Shown here piece by piece: positions 9,419 to 18,380 of a stretch of 64,000 nt of DNA; position 1 is the first letter of the stretch, and each line of letters opens with the position of its first letter. Source of the DNA: Prevotella sp. (GTDB taxonomy: Bacteria; Bacteroidota; Bacteroidia; Bacteroidales; Bacteroidaceae). Below the pieces are notes generated by a model. The model was given only the letters and a program-made list of their open reading frames with translations. It searched no databases and had not been told where the DNA came from. Where the stretch lies: positions 1 to 64,000 of the forward strand of contig JAGAGD010000044.1 in assembly GCA_017627765.1 (NCBI GenBank), read 5' to 3'. Position numbers and translations under genes: made by a program.

Positions 9419-10481
9419 TTGCATTGCGTCGTCTGGTTACTGTTACTACTGCTTGAGCAAACGAAAGGAAAGACTGACCAACAATTGATTCTGAGTCAAG
9501 TGCAGCAGGATGCCCGTCGTCGCCGCATTCTCTTATGCTCTGAACTATTGGAATTTGTGCCAGCAATGGCACTTGCATTTCTTCAGCAAGTTTCTTGCAA
9601 CCGTCTTTTCCGAAAATGTAATAACGATTGTTTGGCAATTCCTCTGGAGTAAACCAAGCCATATTCTCAACTAAACCGAGTATTGGGACATTTACCTTGT
9701 CGTTCCGATACATATCAATTCCCTTTCTTGCATCAGCCAAAGCCACGTTTTGTGGCGTACTTACTATTACTGCACCTGTAATAGAAAGCGTTTGTAGAAG
9801 TGTCAAGTGAATATCGCTTGTTCCTGGAGGTGTATCAAGAATAAAATAGTCAAGTTCGCCCCAATTTGCATCAGCTATCAGTTGTTTCAATGCATTAGAA
9901 GCCATGCCTCCACGCCACAAGGTAGCTGTAGTTGGATTCACGAAGAATCCTATACTTAATAGTTTTACACCATATTTCTCTACAGGAATGATTAAGTCTC
10001 TGCCTTCAATCTGCTCTGCATAAGGACGCTCGTTCTCAACTCCAAACATCTTTGGCATAGATGGACCGAAAATGTCAGTGTCGAGTAATCCAATTTTATA
10101 TCCAAGCTTGGCTAATGCGATAGCTAAATTTGCTGCGACAGTTGACTTTCCAACACCGCCTTTGCCAGAACTAACTGCAATGATATTCTTAACTTGAGGA
10201 AGAAGTTTATCAGGCTCTGGGCGAGGTTGTGATTTAAATTCAGTTGAGATTTCAACATCAACGTCTTTGGAAATGTGATAATGAATTGCAGCCTCTGCTG
10301 CTTTTAGTGTTGATTTCAGAAATGGGTCTGTATCGCGTGGGAAGATAATAGAAAAAGAAACGTGCATTCCGTCAATTCTAAGATTGTCAGCAACCATTTC
10401 ACTTTCTACAATGTTTTTTTTCGTTCCTGGATATACTACTGTTGCAAGTGCATCCATTATTAATTTTGGATAGAGGGTCAT
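9378..10481 (-). CDS. Mrp/ApbC-type P-loop ATPase, iron-sulfur cluster carrier
   Basis: The 367-residue protein has an N-terminal MIP18/DUF59-like domain (about 1-80). A deviant Walker A GKGGVGKS sits at 106-113, followed by LLDTDIFGPSMPKMFG and the DTPPGTSD motif. Mrp/Nbp35 ATPases carry and deliver Fe-S clusters in the cytoplasm. The CxxC pair normally found after VENM is absent: the sequence there reads ENMAWFTPEELPNNRYY, with only one cysteine further on (KDGCKK). Cluster binding must therefore differ from the classical model. It converges on ispH with a 41-nt overlap. A -7-like box lies at 10523-10530. Confidence 0.88.
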   Translation of the reverse strand: MTLYPKLIMDALATVVYPGTKKNIVESEMVADNLRIDGMHVSFSIIFPRDTDPFLKSTLKAAEAAIHYHISKDVDVEISTEFKSQPRPEPDKLLPQVKNIIAVSSGKGGVGKSTVAANLAIALAKLGYKIGLLDTDIFGPSMPKMFGVENERPYAEQIEGRDLIIPVEKYGVKLLSIGFFVNPTTATLWRGGMASNALKQLIADANWGELDYFILDTPPGTSDIHLTLLQTLSITGAVIVSTPQNVALADARKGIDMYRNDKVNVPILGLVENMAWFTPEELPNNRYYIFGKDGCKKLAEEMQVPLLAQIPIVQSIRECGDDGHPAALDSESIVGQSFLSFAQAVVTVTRRRNATMPKTHRVDVNKK

Positions 10482-10808
10482 AGTTTTAATAAGGTATTAT
10501 AATGTTTTCATATAAATTCATGCAAATGTACTAACATTTTTCTGTATGCCCTAAATTAAGAACAAAAAAATGTATATTATACACAAATATTTTAAAAGAA
10601 AATGTTGTATTTATGCCTTTTTTCATGGTTTTTCAGCAAATTATTAGCAATTTTTTTGTGTTTTTGGTTATTTTTATTTACTTTTGAAGCGATTGAATAT
10701 ATAATAATACGCAATATTTAATTATTTGTTGACAAATATTAGTTATAGAAAACATTTATAAATTATATTTTATTATTAAAAATTCTTGAATCCTTAAATG
10801 TACAAAAG
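10482..10808. promoter_or_regulatory. Divergent AT-rich spacer between the Mrp gene and the susC-like gene
   Basis: There is no coding potential in these 327 bases. On the - strand, TACATTTG (10530-10523) fits the -7 consensus for the Mrp gene, but no well-spaced TTG is visible. On the + strand no clear TAnnTTTG lies before the susC-like gene, although TTGTTGACA occurs near 10728. No ECF sigma or anti-sigma gene accompanies the SusC/D pair. Confidence 0.4.
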
Positions 10809-13800
10809 ATGAAAAAGAAAGAAAATTATTTCTCTCTGAGAGCCTGTTTAACAGGATTTCTCATGTTCTTTGCCTTTGCATTATCGGCACAGAACATCAC
10901 TGTCAAGGGTTCTGTAACCGACGAGACAGGTGAGCCAGTTATCGGTGCAACTGTCCGGGTGCAGGGTTCTAAAACTGGTACTATGACCAATATGGATGGT
11001 GAGTATTTGATTAAGTGCGATGCAAATGCAACGCTTGAAGTTTCTTACATTGGTTACAAAACAGCAACAGTAAAGGTTGGTAATAGAGAATTTATAAATC
11101 TGTCTCTAGAGGAAGAAACAACTAGCCTTAATGAAGTTGTTGTAACAGCTCTTGGTATTAAGAAAGATGCACGTAAGGTTGGTTATGCTGTTAGTCAGAT
11201 TAAATCAGATGAAATTACAAAGACAGCATCTCCTTCTTTAGGTTCTGCATTGTATGGTAAGGCTGCTGGTGTAGCAATCAAAACAGCTCCTGGTGGTGCA
11301 ACTGGTGCTATCTCTATAAATATTCGTGGTCTTCAGTCAATTTCTGGTAATAACCAGCCTTTAATCATCCTTGATGGTGTGCCAATTCGTAATGGTGAAG
11401 CAAACAACAAAGATTATTGGAGTGACCAGCGTGTTAACTCAAATGGTCTAGCAGACATTAATCCTGAAGATATTGAGAGCCTTTCTATCTTAAAGGGTGC
11501 TGCAGCTACAGCTCAGTATGGTTCAGAAGGTGCTAATGGTGTTGTGATGATTACAACTAAGTCTGGTCGTGGAGCTAAAGGTTTTGGAGTGGATTTCAAT
11601 GCAAGTCTAACAGGTAACTGGGTTGCTTATATGCCTGAATATCAGACAACATTTGGACCTGGTGCTACACCTCAAAGCCGAGTAGGTAGTGCCGCAGATG
11701 CTTATGGTTTTTATACTCGTACTGATCGTAATGGTGTAGAGCATCAGTATGTTGCAGGAACAGCTTACTTCGGTCCTAAATATGATGGTCGTGATGTCCT
11801 CTATTATGATGGCACTGTTCGTAAATTTAATGCAATTAGTAGCAATCCTTTCTCTGACCTTTTCAGAACAGGTTTTGACCAGCAATATAATGTTGCAATA
11901 ACAAATGCTACTGAAAAGTCTAATTTCCGTTTTTCATATACATACTTTAATAGTCTGCCAAATCAATATAACTCAGATTATGACAAACATAACTTTAGTT
12001 TGAATGGTAGCTACAATATATTGAAGAACTTGAAATTAGATTATGGTGTAAATTATCTGACAGAACATGTTAAGAACCGTCCATATCGTATGTATCGTTT
12101 GTTATGTAACTTTGCTGGTATGTTTGGTGCTTTTGATGACATTGATTATATACGTCATAGCACTGTAACAACTGCAGGTTATAGAAACCGTACATACAAT
12201 TCTGTAGATCATGAGAACCCTGCAGAAGGTTATGAATATGATTTCTCAAGCCGTTCAGGTCTTGTTGATGAATACTTGTGGAATATATATGGAAAGGAGC
12301 AGATTGAGCGCAATAATCGTATTATTGCTAAGGTAGCCCCATCTTGGGAAATCGTTCCAGGTTTAACCCTTCGTGGTAGTCTTGCTACAGACTTTACTTC
12401 AAATAAGATTGAAAACAAAAACCGTACTGAAACATCAAACGCTTTCGGCTCAAAATCTGGAGCTTACGAACTGCGTAACAATCGCTATACTATTTTGTAT
12501 GGTGATCTTATGTTGATGTATGATAAGAATCTCACAGATAAACTTAACCTCAGCACATTTATAGGATGGTCTGGCCGCCGTGAGACTCAGCACAATCTAC
12601 ACTCTTGGACTGATGGCGGTTTGTTCCATGAAAATTGGTTCTCACTTAATAATAGTGTAAAACAAGCTAAGACCGAACCATATGAAATGCATCTTCTCAA
12701 GACTGCATGGTTTGGAGATATTACATTAGGTTGGGATAACTGGGCATACTTAGAGGCAACTTTGCGTAATGAGAAAACTTCAACACTTTTCAAGGGCAAT
12801 AACTCCTATTGGTACCCTTCTGTAAATGCAAGTATCATTATTTCTGAACTTCTTAAGGATAATAGACCTTCATGGTTAGATTATGGCAAGGTTCGTGCCT
12901 CTTATGGTGTTGTTGGTCTTGCTCCTGCCGCATATTATGCAGTACAGTCATTCGAACAAGGTGCTTATTCTGGATTTGTAGGAAATTGGCAGAAGATGAC
13001 ATTAGGAAATAATACTCTTAAACCAGAAAAAACTTATGAATGGGAGTTCGGTGCTGAAGGAAAATTCCTCAATAACCGTTTAGGTATTGATGTCGCTTAC
13101 TATACCAAGACCATTAAAGATCAGATTCTTACAGCAACAATGGCTTCATCAATGGGTGCAACAGCGCAGATTCTAAATGTTGGCGAATTTAAAAACCACG
13201 GACTTGAAATCGCAGCTTATGGAACACCTCTATTGACTAAGGATTGGCGTATTGATTTACGTGGTAATATAGCATGGAACCGTAATAAGGTTAAGAAACT
13301 TGCTGAAGGAATTGATAGATTGGAACATAAACGCTGGGATAACGGAGCAGCTTATCTTTATTCTACAGTAGGTAGCTCTATTGGTGACTTCTATGCATAC
13401 GCTCCTCAGATAGACGATAAGACTGGTCTGCCAATAATTATGGAAGATGGTAATTATCTTTTGTCTACTGAACCTGTCAAGGTTGGTAATGCAATGCCTA
13501 AGTATACTGGTGGTTTAGGTGCAACTATCACATATCAGAATTTATTCTTAGACTTCTCTCTTGATTTCCGTCATGGTGGCGCAATCTTCAATATGCCTTA
13601 TGAATATATGATGGGTCGTGGCTCTTTGAAAGAGAGTATGGCATTCCGTGATGCAGCTCATGGTGGTCAGACATATTATCTTGATGACAACGCAAATGTA
13701 ATACCTGCATCAGTGGCTCCAGAGGGAAAAGTTCTTTATGATGACGGTATGATTCTGAAAGGTGTCAAGGAAGATGGTACTCCTAATGATATTATGATAT

Positions 13801-14123
13801 CTGCGGCACGTTGGTACAATTGGTCATATAACTGGGGTGTAGGTGATCCTACATATTATTCACATGCTATTTTCAACAATAGTTATGTGAAGGTTCGTGA
13901 GATCGTTATTGGTTACAACTTCCCTAAGAGCATTACTGAGAAATTCCACTGCAACAAGTTGCAGGTTTCTGCTTTTGCTCGTAACCCATTCTACATCTAT
14001 AAGAATCTTCCAATTTTTGATGCAGAGGCAACTGATGCGACCAATTGGGTTGAACAAAGTTGGATTGGTGGTTCTACTGTAACCACACGCTCATTTGGTG
14101 TTTCACTTCGCGCAAGCTTCTAA
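10809..14123 (+). CDS. SusC/RagA-type TonB-linked outer-membrane transporter
   Basis: The 1104-residue protein has a signal peptide ending near ALSAQ. A carboxypeptidase-regulatory-like domain (about 28-105, GSVTDETGEPVIGATV) is followed by LNEVVVTALG, the usual join to the TonB-box/plug region. The plug (ALYGKAAGVAIK, then the LKGAAATAQYG block) is followed by a beta-barrel ending in aromatic VSLRASF. SusC proteins form the barrel of a pedal-bin importer closed by a SusD lipoprotein, and the SusD partner is next (61 nt). No carbohydrate enzymes adjoin, so the substrate is unknown. Its position beside the imelysin/di-haem locus makes a non-glycan ligand possible, but that is only inference. 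Confidence 0.93.
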   Translation: MKKKENYFSLRACLTGFLMFFAFALSAQNITVKGSVTDETGEPVIGATVRVQGSKTGTMTNMDGEYLIKCDANATLEVSYIGYKTATVKVGNREFINLSLEEETTSLNEVVVTALGIKKDARKVGYAVSQIKSDEITKTASPSLGSALYGKAAGVAIKTAPGGATGAISINIRGLQSISGNNQPLIILDGVPIRNGEANNKDYWSDQRVNSNGLADINPEDIESLSILKGAAATAQYGSEGANGVVMITTKSGRGAKGFGVDFNASLTGNWVAYMPEYQTTFGPGATPQSRVGSAADAYGFYTRTDRNGVEHQYVAGTAYFGPKYDGRDVLYYDGTVRKFNAISSNPFSDLFRTGFDQQYNVAITNATEKSNFRFSYTYFNSLPNQYNSDYDKHNFSLNGSYNILKNLKLDYGVNYLTEHVKNRPYRMYRLLCNFAGMFGAFDDIDYIRHSTVTTAGYRNRTYNSVDHENPAEGYEYDFSSRSGLVDEYLWNIYGKEQIERNNRIIAKVAPSWEIVPGLTLRGSLATDFTSNKIENKNRTETSNAFGSKSGAYELRNNRYTILYGDLMLMYDKNLTDKLNLSTFIGWSGRRETQHNLHSWTDGGLFHENWFSLNNSVKQAKTEPYEMHLLKTAWFGDITLGWDNWAYLEATLRNEKTSTLFKGNNSYWYPSVNASIIISELLKDNRPSWLDYGKVRASYGVVGLAPAAYYAVQSFEQGAYSGFVGNWQKMTLGNNTLKPEKTYEWEFGAEGKFLNNRLGIDVAYYTKTIKDQILTATMASSMGATAQILNVGEFKNHGLEIAAYGTPLLTKDWRIDLRGNIAWNRNKVKKLAEGIDRLEHKRWDNGAAYLYSTVGSSIGDFYAYAPQIDDKTGLPIIMEDGNYLLSTEPVKVGNAMPKYTGGLGATITYQNLFLDFSLDFRHGGAIFNMPYEYMMGRGSLKESMAFRDAAHGGQTYYLDDNANVIPASVAPEGKVLYDDGMILKGVKEDGTPNDIMISAARWYNWSYNWGVGDPTYYSHAIFNNSYVKVREIVIGYNFPKSITEKFHCNKLQVSAFARNPFYIYKNLPIFDAEATDATNWVEQSWIGGSTVTTRSFGVSLRASF

Positions 14124-14184
14124 TAAGATAGTTACAAAAAATACTATTTGTATAATTAAAAAGTAACAATTAAAAATATAAATT

Positions 14185-15843
14185 ATGAATAAGTTAAAAT
14201 CAATCATAATGGGTGGAATTGCAGTATTGGCTTTGGCTAGTTGTTCAGATGACCAATACAACGAATTCTATAATAACCCTAATGAGGTTACCAAAGCTCC
14301 ATGTGCCACGTTGTTTACAGCTACTTTATATGATAAAGATGGTCGTGACTATACTTTTAATCAGTATTGGCGTGTTTATACTTGGGACAATATATTTGGT
14401 AAATATGCCCAGACATGTGGTTATGCTAACAATTCTGGAAATGTTTATTTCTATAATGATGGTTATGCTAATGACCGTTGGAATGGTTTCTATCGTCGTT
14501 TGGCACAGTTCCGTCAATTAGAAAACACTTATGCAAATGAAGATCCTTCAGCACAGGCCAATGACCTTATTCTAAAAGATCTTGCTGAGGTGTTTATCAT
14601 TGACCATGCAACTCAGATTGCAGACTTATTTGGTGATACTCCATACTCAAAAGCTGGAATGCTTGGCATTACTAATGATATTGTTTCTTCACGTGCAGCT
14701 TTTGATGATGATGTTGAAATATATAGAAATGCAATCAACCGTCTTGGTGAACTCTATACAGAAATAGAGTCGCTTAAAGGTACATTGTCAGATAATGTTA
14801 AGTCTACACTGATAGCTGGACAAGATTTTATAAATCGAGATGTTGCTGGTGATGATGCGTTATATCATCTTATTGATAGATGGCTGATGTATGCAAATTC
14901 ATTACGTCTGCGTCTAGCAGTTCGTGTTGCTCTAAATGGTGAATTAGCTGCATTTGGCCAGTCTGCTATTAAAGAGTGTATGAACCGTCAACTTGTAACA
15001 GATGCATACGATCAAATTGAAGTACGCTCTGATGAAGATGGCTTCAACTTCTGGGAGAACTTCCGTGATGGCTATAAAGATATTAATAATGTTGCATCAC
15101 AGCCAATGATTGATGCCATGCAGCGTGTAGAAGGGGAAAACGATTATCGTTTGCCAGTTATATATACACCTAATGCAGAAGGCAAATACATCGGAACAAA
15201 CCGTGAAGAAACAAATGGATTCCAAACAGAACATGGTTCTTCATTCAATGGTTTTGGAAACATACCTAGCTATGAGAATCGTTACTATGCGCACTTAGAG
15301 ATTGCAACATTTACAGGTAATCGCTTGTTTATAAGCCCAATTATCTCAGCTGCTGAGGTTTGGTTCCTACGTGCTGAGGCTTACCAGCGTGGATGGGCAA
15401 GTGGTAATGCGGAAGATGCATTTACTAATGGTATGATTGAATCAACAAAATGGTACTATAAGCAGAATAATATGTATGCGGCAGCAAAGGATGAGGCAAA
15501 GTCTGGTGGTGTAGCTACACACTATACATATCCTGGCGATGAAGCAGTTCGCACATATGCGTCAAAACTTTGGAATACCTATGATGAAAAACTTGAAGGT
15601 ATTCTTACACAGAAATGGGTTAACTTTGGTATTATTCAGCCACAACAGGCATGGAATGATATACGCCGTACAGGTTATCCTGCATTGTCTTATCCTACAG
15701 ATACTCAAGCTCAGAATATGAAGGAGTTACCAAATCGTATGATGTATCCAAATACAGAGAAGGCAAACAACCGTGCTAATTATGATGCCGTTGTGGGCGT
15801 TCAGGGTGATGATGCATATACAAAATTATTCTGGGCAAAATAA
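14185..15843 (+). CDS. SusD/RagB-like surface lipoprotein (SusD-like_2 type)
   Basis: The 552-residue lipoprotein has the lipobox LALASC, with Cys at about residue 20. The body is helical and tetratricopeptide-like. Its sequence style (early NPNEVTKAP, the TQIADLFGDTPYS block, and AEVWFLRAEAYQRGW in the C-terminal half) is that of the SusD-like_2 group often paired with non-canonical SusC proteins. It would act as the ligand-binding lid on the upstream SusC-like barrel. It ends 30 nt before a strong stem-loop terminator. The call is firm; the substrate is unknown. Confidence 0.9.
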   Translation: MNKLKSIIMGGIAVLALASCSDDQYNEFYNNPNEVTKAPCATLFTATLYDKDGRDYTFNQYWRVYTWDNIFGKYAQTCGYANNSGNVYFYNDGYANDRWNGFYRRLAQFRQLENTYANEDPSAQANDLILKDLAEVFIIDHATQIADLFGDTPYSKAGMLGITNDIVSSRAAFDDDVEIYRNAINRLGELYTEIESLKGTLSDNVKSTLIAGQDFINRDVAGDDALYHLIDRWLMYANSLRLRLAVRVALNGELAAFGQSAIKECMNRQLVTDAYDQIEVRSDEDGFNFWENFRDGYKDINNVASQPMIDAMQRVEGENDYRLPVIYTPNAEGKYIGTNREETNGFQTEHGSSFNGFGNIPSYENRYYAHLEIATFTGNRLFISPIISAAEVWFLRAEAYQRGWASGNAEDAFTNGMIESTKWYYKQNNMYAAAKDEAKSGGVATHYTYPGDEAVRTYASKLWNTYDEKLEGILTQKWVNFGIIQPQQAWNDIRRTGYPALSYPTDTQAQNMKELPNRMMYPNTEKANNRANYDAVVGVQGDDAYTKLFWAK

Positions 15844-15872
15844 TTTAACCATAGTTTAATTTATTGCTAATA

Positions 15873-15910
15873 AGAAAATAGGATGTGCATTTAAACACAT
15901 CCTATTTTCT
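15873..15910. terminator. Bidirectional terminator between the susD-like gene and ccsBA
   Basis: A 15-bp perfect stem pairs 15873-15887 (AGAAAATAGGATGTG) with 15896-15910 and has an 8-nt loop. It has A-rich and T-rich outer arms, so it can serve both convergent genes. Confidence 0.85.
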
Positions 15911-15983
15911 TTATTAACTTCTCCAGTTTTTATTTTATCTTTTTCCTAATTTTGCGATTTATCTTCTTACTCATCGGTACATT

Positions 15984-18266
15984 TTATGCGTATGAATGCA
16001 TTCCGCCAAGCAGATAGTTCACTCCGAAGTATGTCATAAGCAGAGACAGGAATGCGAAAATCATGAAAATATGATAAACTAATGGGCTTTTCATGTGTGG
16101 CAGAGTTGTTGTGTGTAGAGGCAAGGCATATATCATGAAAGTTATGAGTGCCCAAGTTTCTTTAGGATCCCAGCTCCAATATTCTCCCCAACTGATGTTT
16201 GCCCATATTGCACCAATAAATATTCCTAGTCCGAGTGTTGTCATAGATGGATATAAAAATAGTCGGCTCAGTGCTGCAAGTGCTTTAATCTGTTCGTTAG
16301 CTTTTTGGCGTTTATTGCGGTTTAGTGTATAAAGTATTATCGCAACAATGCTGCAGATGAATGTTATTCCGAGCAGAGCATAGGACATCATGATTATGCT
16401 GACGTGTATGCTAAGTAGCGGTGATGAAAGTACAGGCATTATATGTGTTATCTGTGGGTCCATGTTGCTTATGTGTGCCACGAGCAGGAAAAATCCTGAA
16501 AGAAGGTATCCAAATGTCAGTATTATTGGGAATCTTCGGTAGCTGATAAGTGATATGAGCATGATGAACCATGCAACAAGAAGCATAGTCTCGTATCCGT
16601 TAGCCATAGGAATTGTTCCTCCGATTATCCATCGTAGTGTTTCACACCAGGTCAGCATTGCAAATGACAGGACCATAATGCCAATCATTACAAATGAAGT
16701 GAACTTATGGCTACTTAATTTTTGTGATTTTGAACTTGTATTTTCATTCTTATTGTCGGTATCATAGTTTCTAGAGAGTCTATATATTATGTATATGAGT
16801 GATAATAGACCCGTTGTCAGACATGCCATGAAAAGTATTTTGGCAAAAGGAATTGCATTGTATGTAAATTCTGCTTTGCGTTGCAGCGGGGTCGGGAGTG
16901 ATGTTCCACCATTAATCTGCTGATGCTTTCTTATTTTAAGCAGCAAGTTGTCGACATTGGCAAAATCTTTCTCCATTACGCTTTGGTAAAGATAGTTGAA
17001 CGAAGTCTTAATGAATTGCTGTCTTGTTGAATCCATTTCGGCAGGTAGTTTCTGCTCAGTAGGGGCATACCATACAATGCTATTCTCGTTAAAATAGGGG
17101 AAAATCTTTAATACAGTTCCTCTTCTCAAGTCCATTATCAGTTGAAGTTTCTCATCGAGATCTGCCACCTGCTGGTGGAACTTGTCGTTATTGCCCTGTA
17201 TATATTCTTGAAAATATGGACCAAGTGTGTATTTACCGTCAGCAAAAAGCTGATTGAGCGAGACGTATTCAGGTAAATTTAGCCTGTCGCGTATTGCTTT
17301 TTTATTTATGTGTATAAACTTTTCGTCGTTCCATTCGTTGCCGTAGAAAATAAGTCCAGTTACAACCTGTTCAGGTGTTAAATTGTTGTATTTCTCATGT
17401 CCATAGATTTTCTTGGCGAAGTCAATAGCGAAGGTCTGTATCGGGCATATTCTGTTATTATACAGTATGTTGAGTCTGCCGAAGCGTGCAGCCTGTTCGC
17501 GTGGCAGGGTTTGTGCGGCATTAGTTGTAGTTGGTTTAAATAGTGCTGAGTAAATGATTATAATTACAAATAGAAGTGCCTTTTTTATTTGTGTGTTTCG
17601 CAGTAAATGTCTGAAAGTTCCTTTTGGGTCAATTAACATAAATACTAATGTGAAAAATAATAAGGCATAGCCAGCATATGTTGTTGCAATTCCTATTGGG
17701 TCGCTTTTTATGGTTAGTATGGAACCTCCACCATCATCATCGTATGAATTCTGATAGAGTCTGTAGTTCCTATAGGTGAATATTTTATTCATAGAAACTG
17801 CTGCTTCAATTTTTTTATTTCCGTCTGTAATAGTTAGTTTTGATGTGAAGTCGGCTATAGCATTAGTTCCTTCGTGATATGAGACTATGAATGTATCAAG
17901 TCCGATTGTGAAAGGCAGTTCTATGTTTTCCATTCCGTGATATCCGTCAGACTTAATATATTCTGAGGTTTTCTCACCAATTCTCAGGTGTATCATTCCA
18001 CGTTTTGCAGTGAAATGTGTTATTGCTGCTCCAATAAGAATTATGATAAAGGAGGCGTGTAATAACAGTAAAGACCATCTTCTCATTTTCTGCTTTACAA
18101 TCCATGCACATCCTGCTGCGGCAAGTATAGCCCAAAGAAGAGAAAACCACCACGAACCATAAATATACTGACTCGCATACTCTGAGCCGTGACCGTTTTC
18201 TATTATCGTGGCAATTATCATACATGATATTATTGCAATGTAAGAAATGACAAGAATCTTCTTCAT
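15984..18266 (-). CDS. ccsBA: Fused ResB-CcsA cytochrome c synthase (System II)
   Basis: This is a polytopic membrane protein of 760 residues. The N-terminal half resembles ResB/Ccs1 (four helices around a large periplasmic domain). The C-terminal half is CcsA with the haem-handling WWD motif WGEYWSWD at 693-700. System II synthases export haem and attach it to CxxCH motifs outside the membrane; the obvious client is the neighbouring di-haem protein. The start at 18266 (MKKILVISYIA) is preferred over 18344 because a terminator hairpin at 18322-18361 lies in the extra segment. It is separated from the upstream di-haem gene by that terminator, so it may depend on read-through or its own promoter. 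Confidence 0.9.
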   Translation of the reverse strand: MKKILVISYIAIISCMIIATIIENGHGSEYASQYIYGSWWFSLLWAILAAAGCAWIVKQKMRRWSLLLLHASFIIILIGAAITHFTAKRGMIHLRIGEKTSEYIKSDGYHGMENIELPFTIGLDTFIVSYHEGTNAIADFTSKLTITDGNKKIEAAVSMNKIFTYRNYRLYQNSYDDDGGGSILTIKSDPIGIATTYAGYALLFFTLVFMLIDPKGTFRHLLRNTQIKKALLFVIIIIYSALFKPTTTNAAQTLPREQAARFGRLNILYNNRICPIQTFAIDFAKKIYGHEKYNNLTPEQVVTGLIFYGNEWNDEKFIHINKKAIRDRLNLPEYVSLNQLFADGKYTLGPYFQEYIQGNNDKFHQQVADLDEKLQLIMDLRRGTVLKIFPYFNENSIVWYAPTEQKLPAEMDSTRQQFIKTSFNYLYQSVMEKDFANVDNLLLKIRKHQQINGGTSLPTPLQRKAEFTYNAIPFAKILFMACLTTGLLSLIYIIYRLSRNYDTDNKNENTSSKSQKLSSHKFTSFVMIGIMVLSFAMLTWCETLRWIIGGTIPMANGYETMLLVAWFIMLISLISYRRFPIILTFGYLLSGFFLLVAHISNMDPQITHIMPVLSSPLLSIHVSIIMMSYALLGITFICSIVAIILYTLNRNKRQKANEQIKALAALSRLFLYPSMTTLGLGIFIGAIWANISWGEYWSWDPKETWALITFMIYALPLHTTTLPHMKSPLVYHIFMIFAFLSLLMTYFGVNYLLGGMHSYA

Positions 18267-18321
18267 CTGATTTGTATTTGAGGTATATCTATTTATATAA
18301 AAAATATATTGTATAAAAAAT

Positions 18322-18361
18322 AAGAAGTTAAGAGGCAAATACAACTTCCTCTTAACTTCTT
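18322..18361 (-). terminator. Terminator between the di-haem gene and ccsBA
   Basis: A 14-bp perfect stem (18322-18335 with 18348-18361) is followed, reading on the - strand, by ATTTTTTA. It would end or attenuate the porin-imelysin-di-haem transcript before ccsBA. Confidence 0.75.
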
Positions 18362-18380
18362 TATTACTTCTAATATTAGA

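Noticed and set aside
10809..15843. SusC/SusD pair as part of a polysaccharide utilisation locus
   Set aside because: No glycoside hydrolase, sulfatase or hybrid two-component or ECF regulator adjoins; substrate cannot be assigned.
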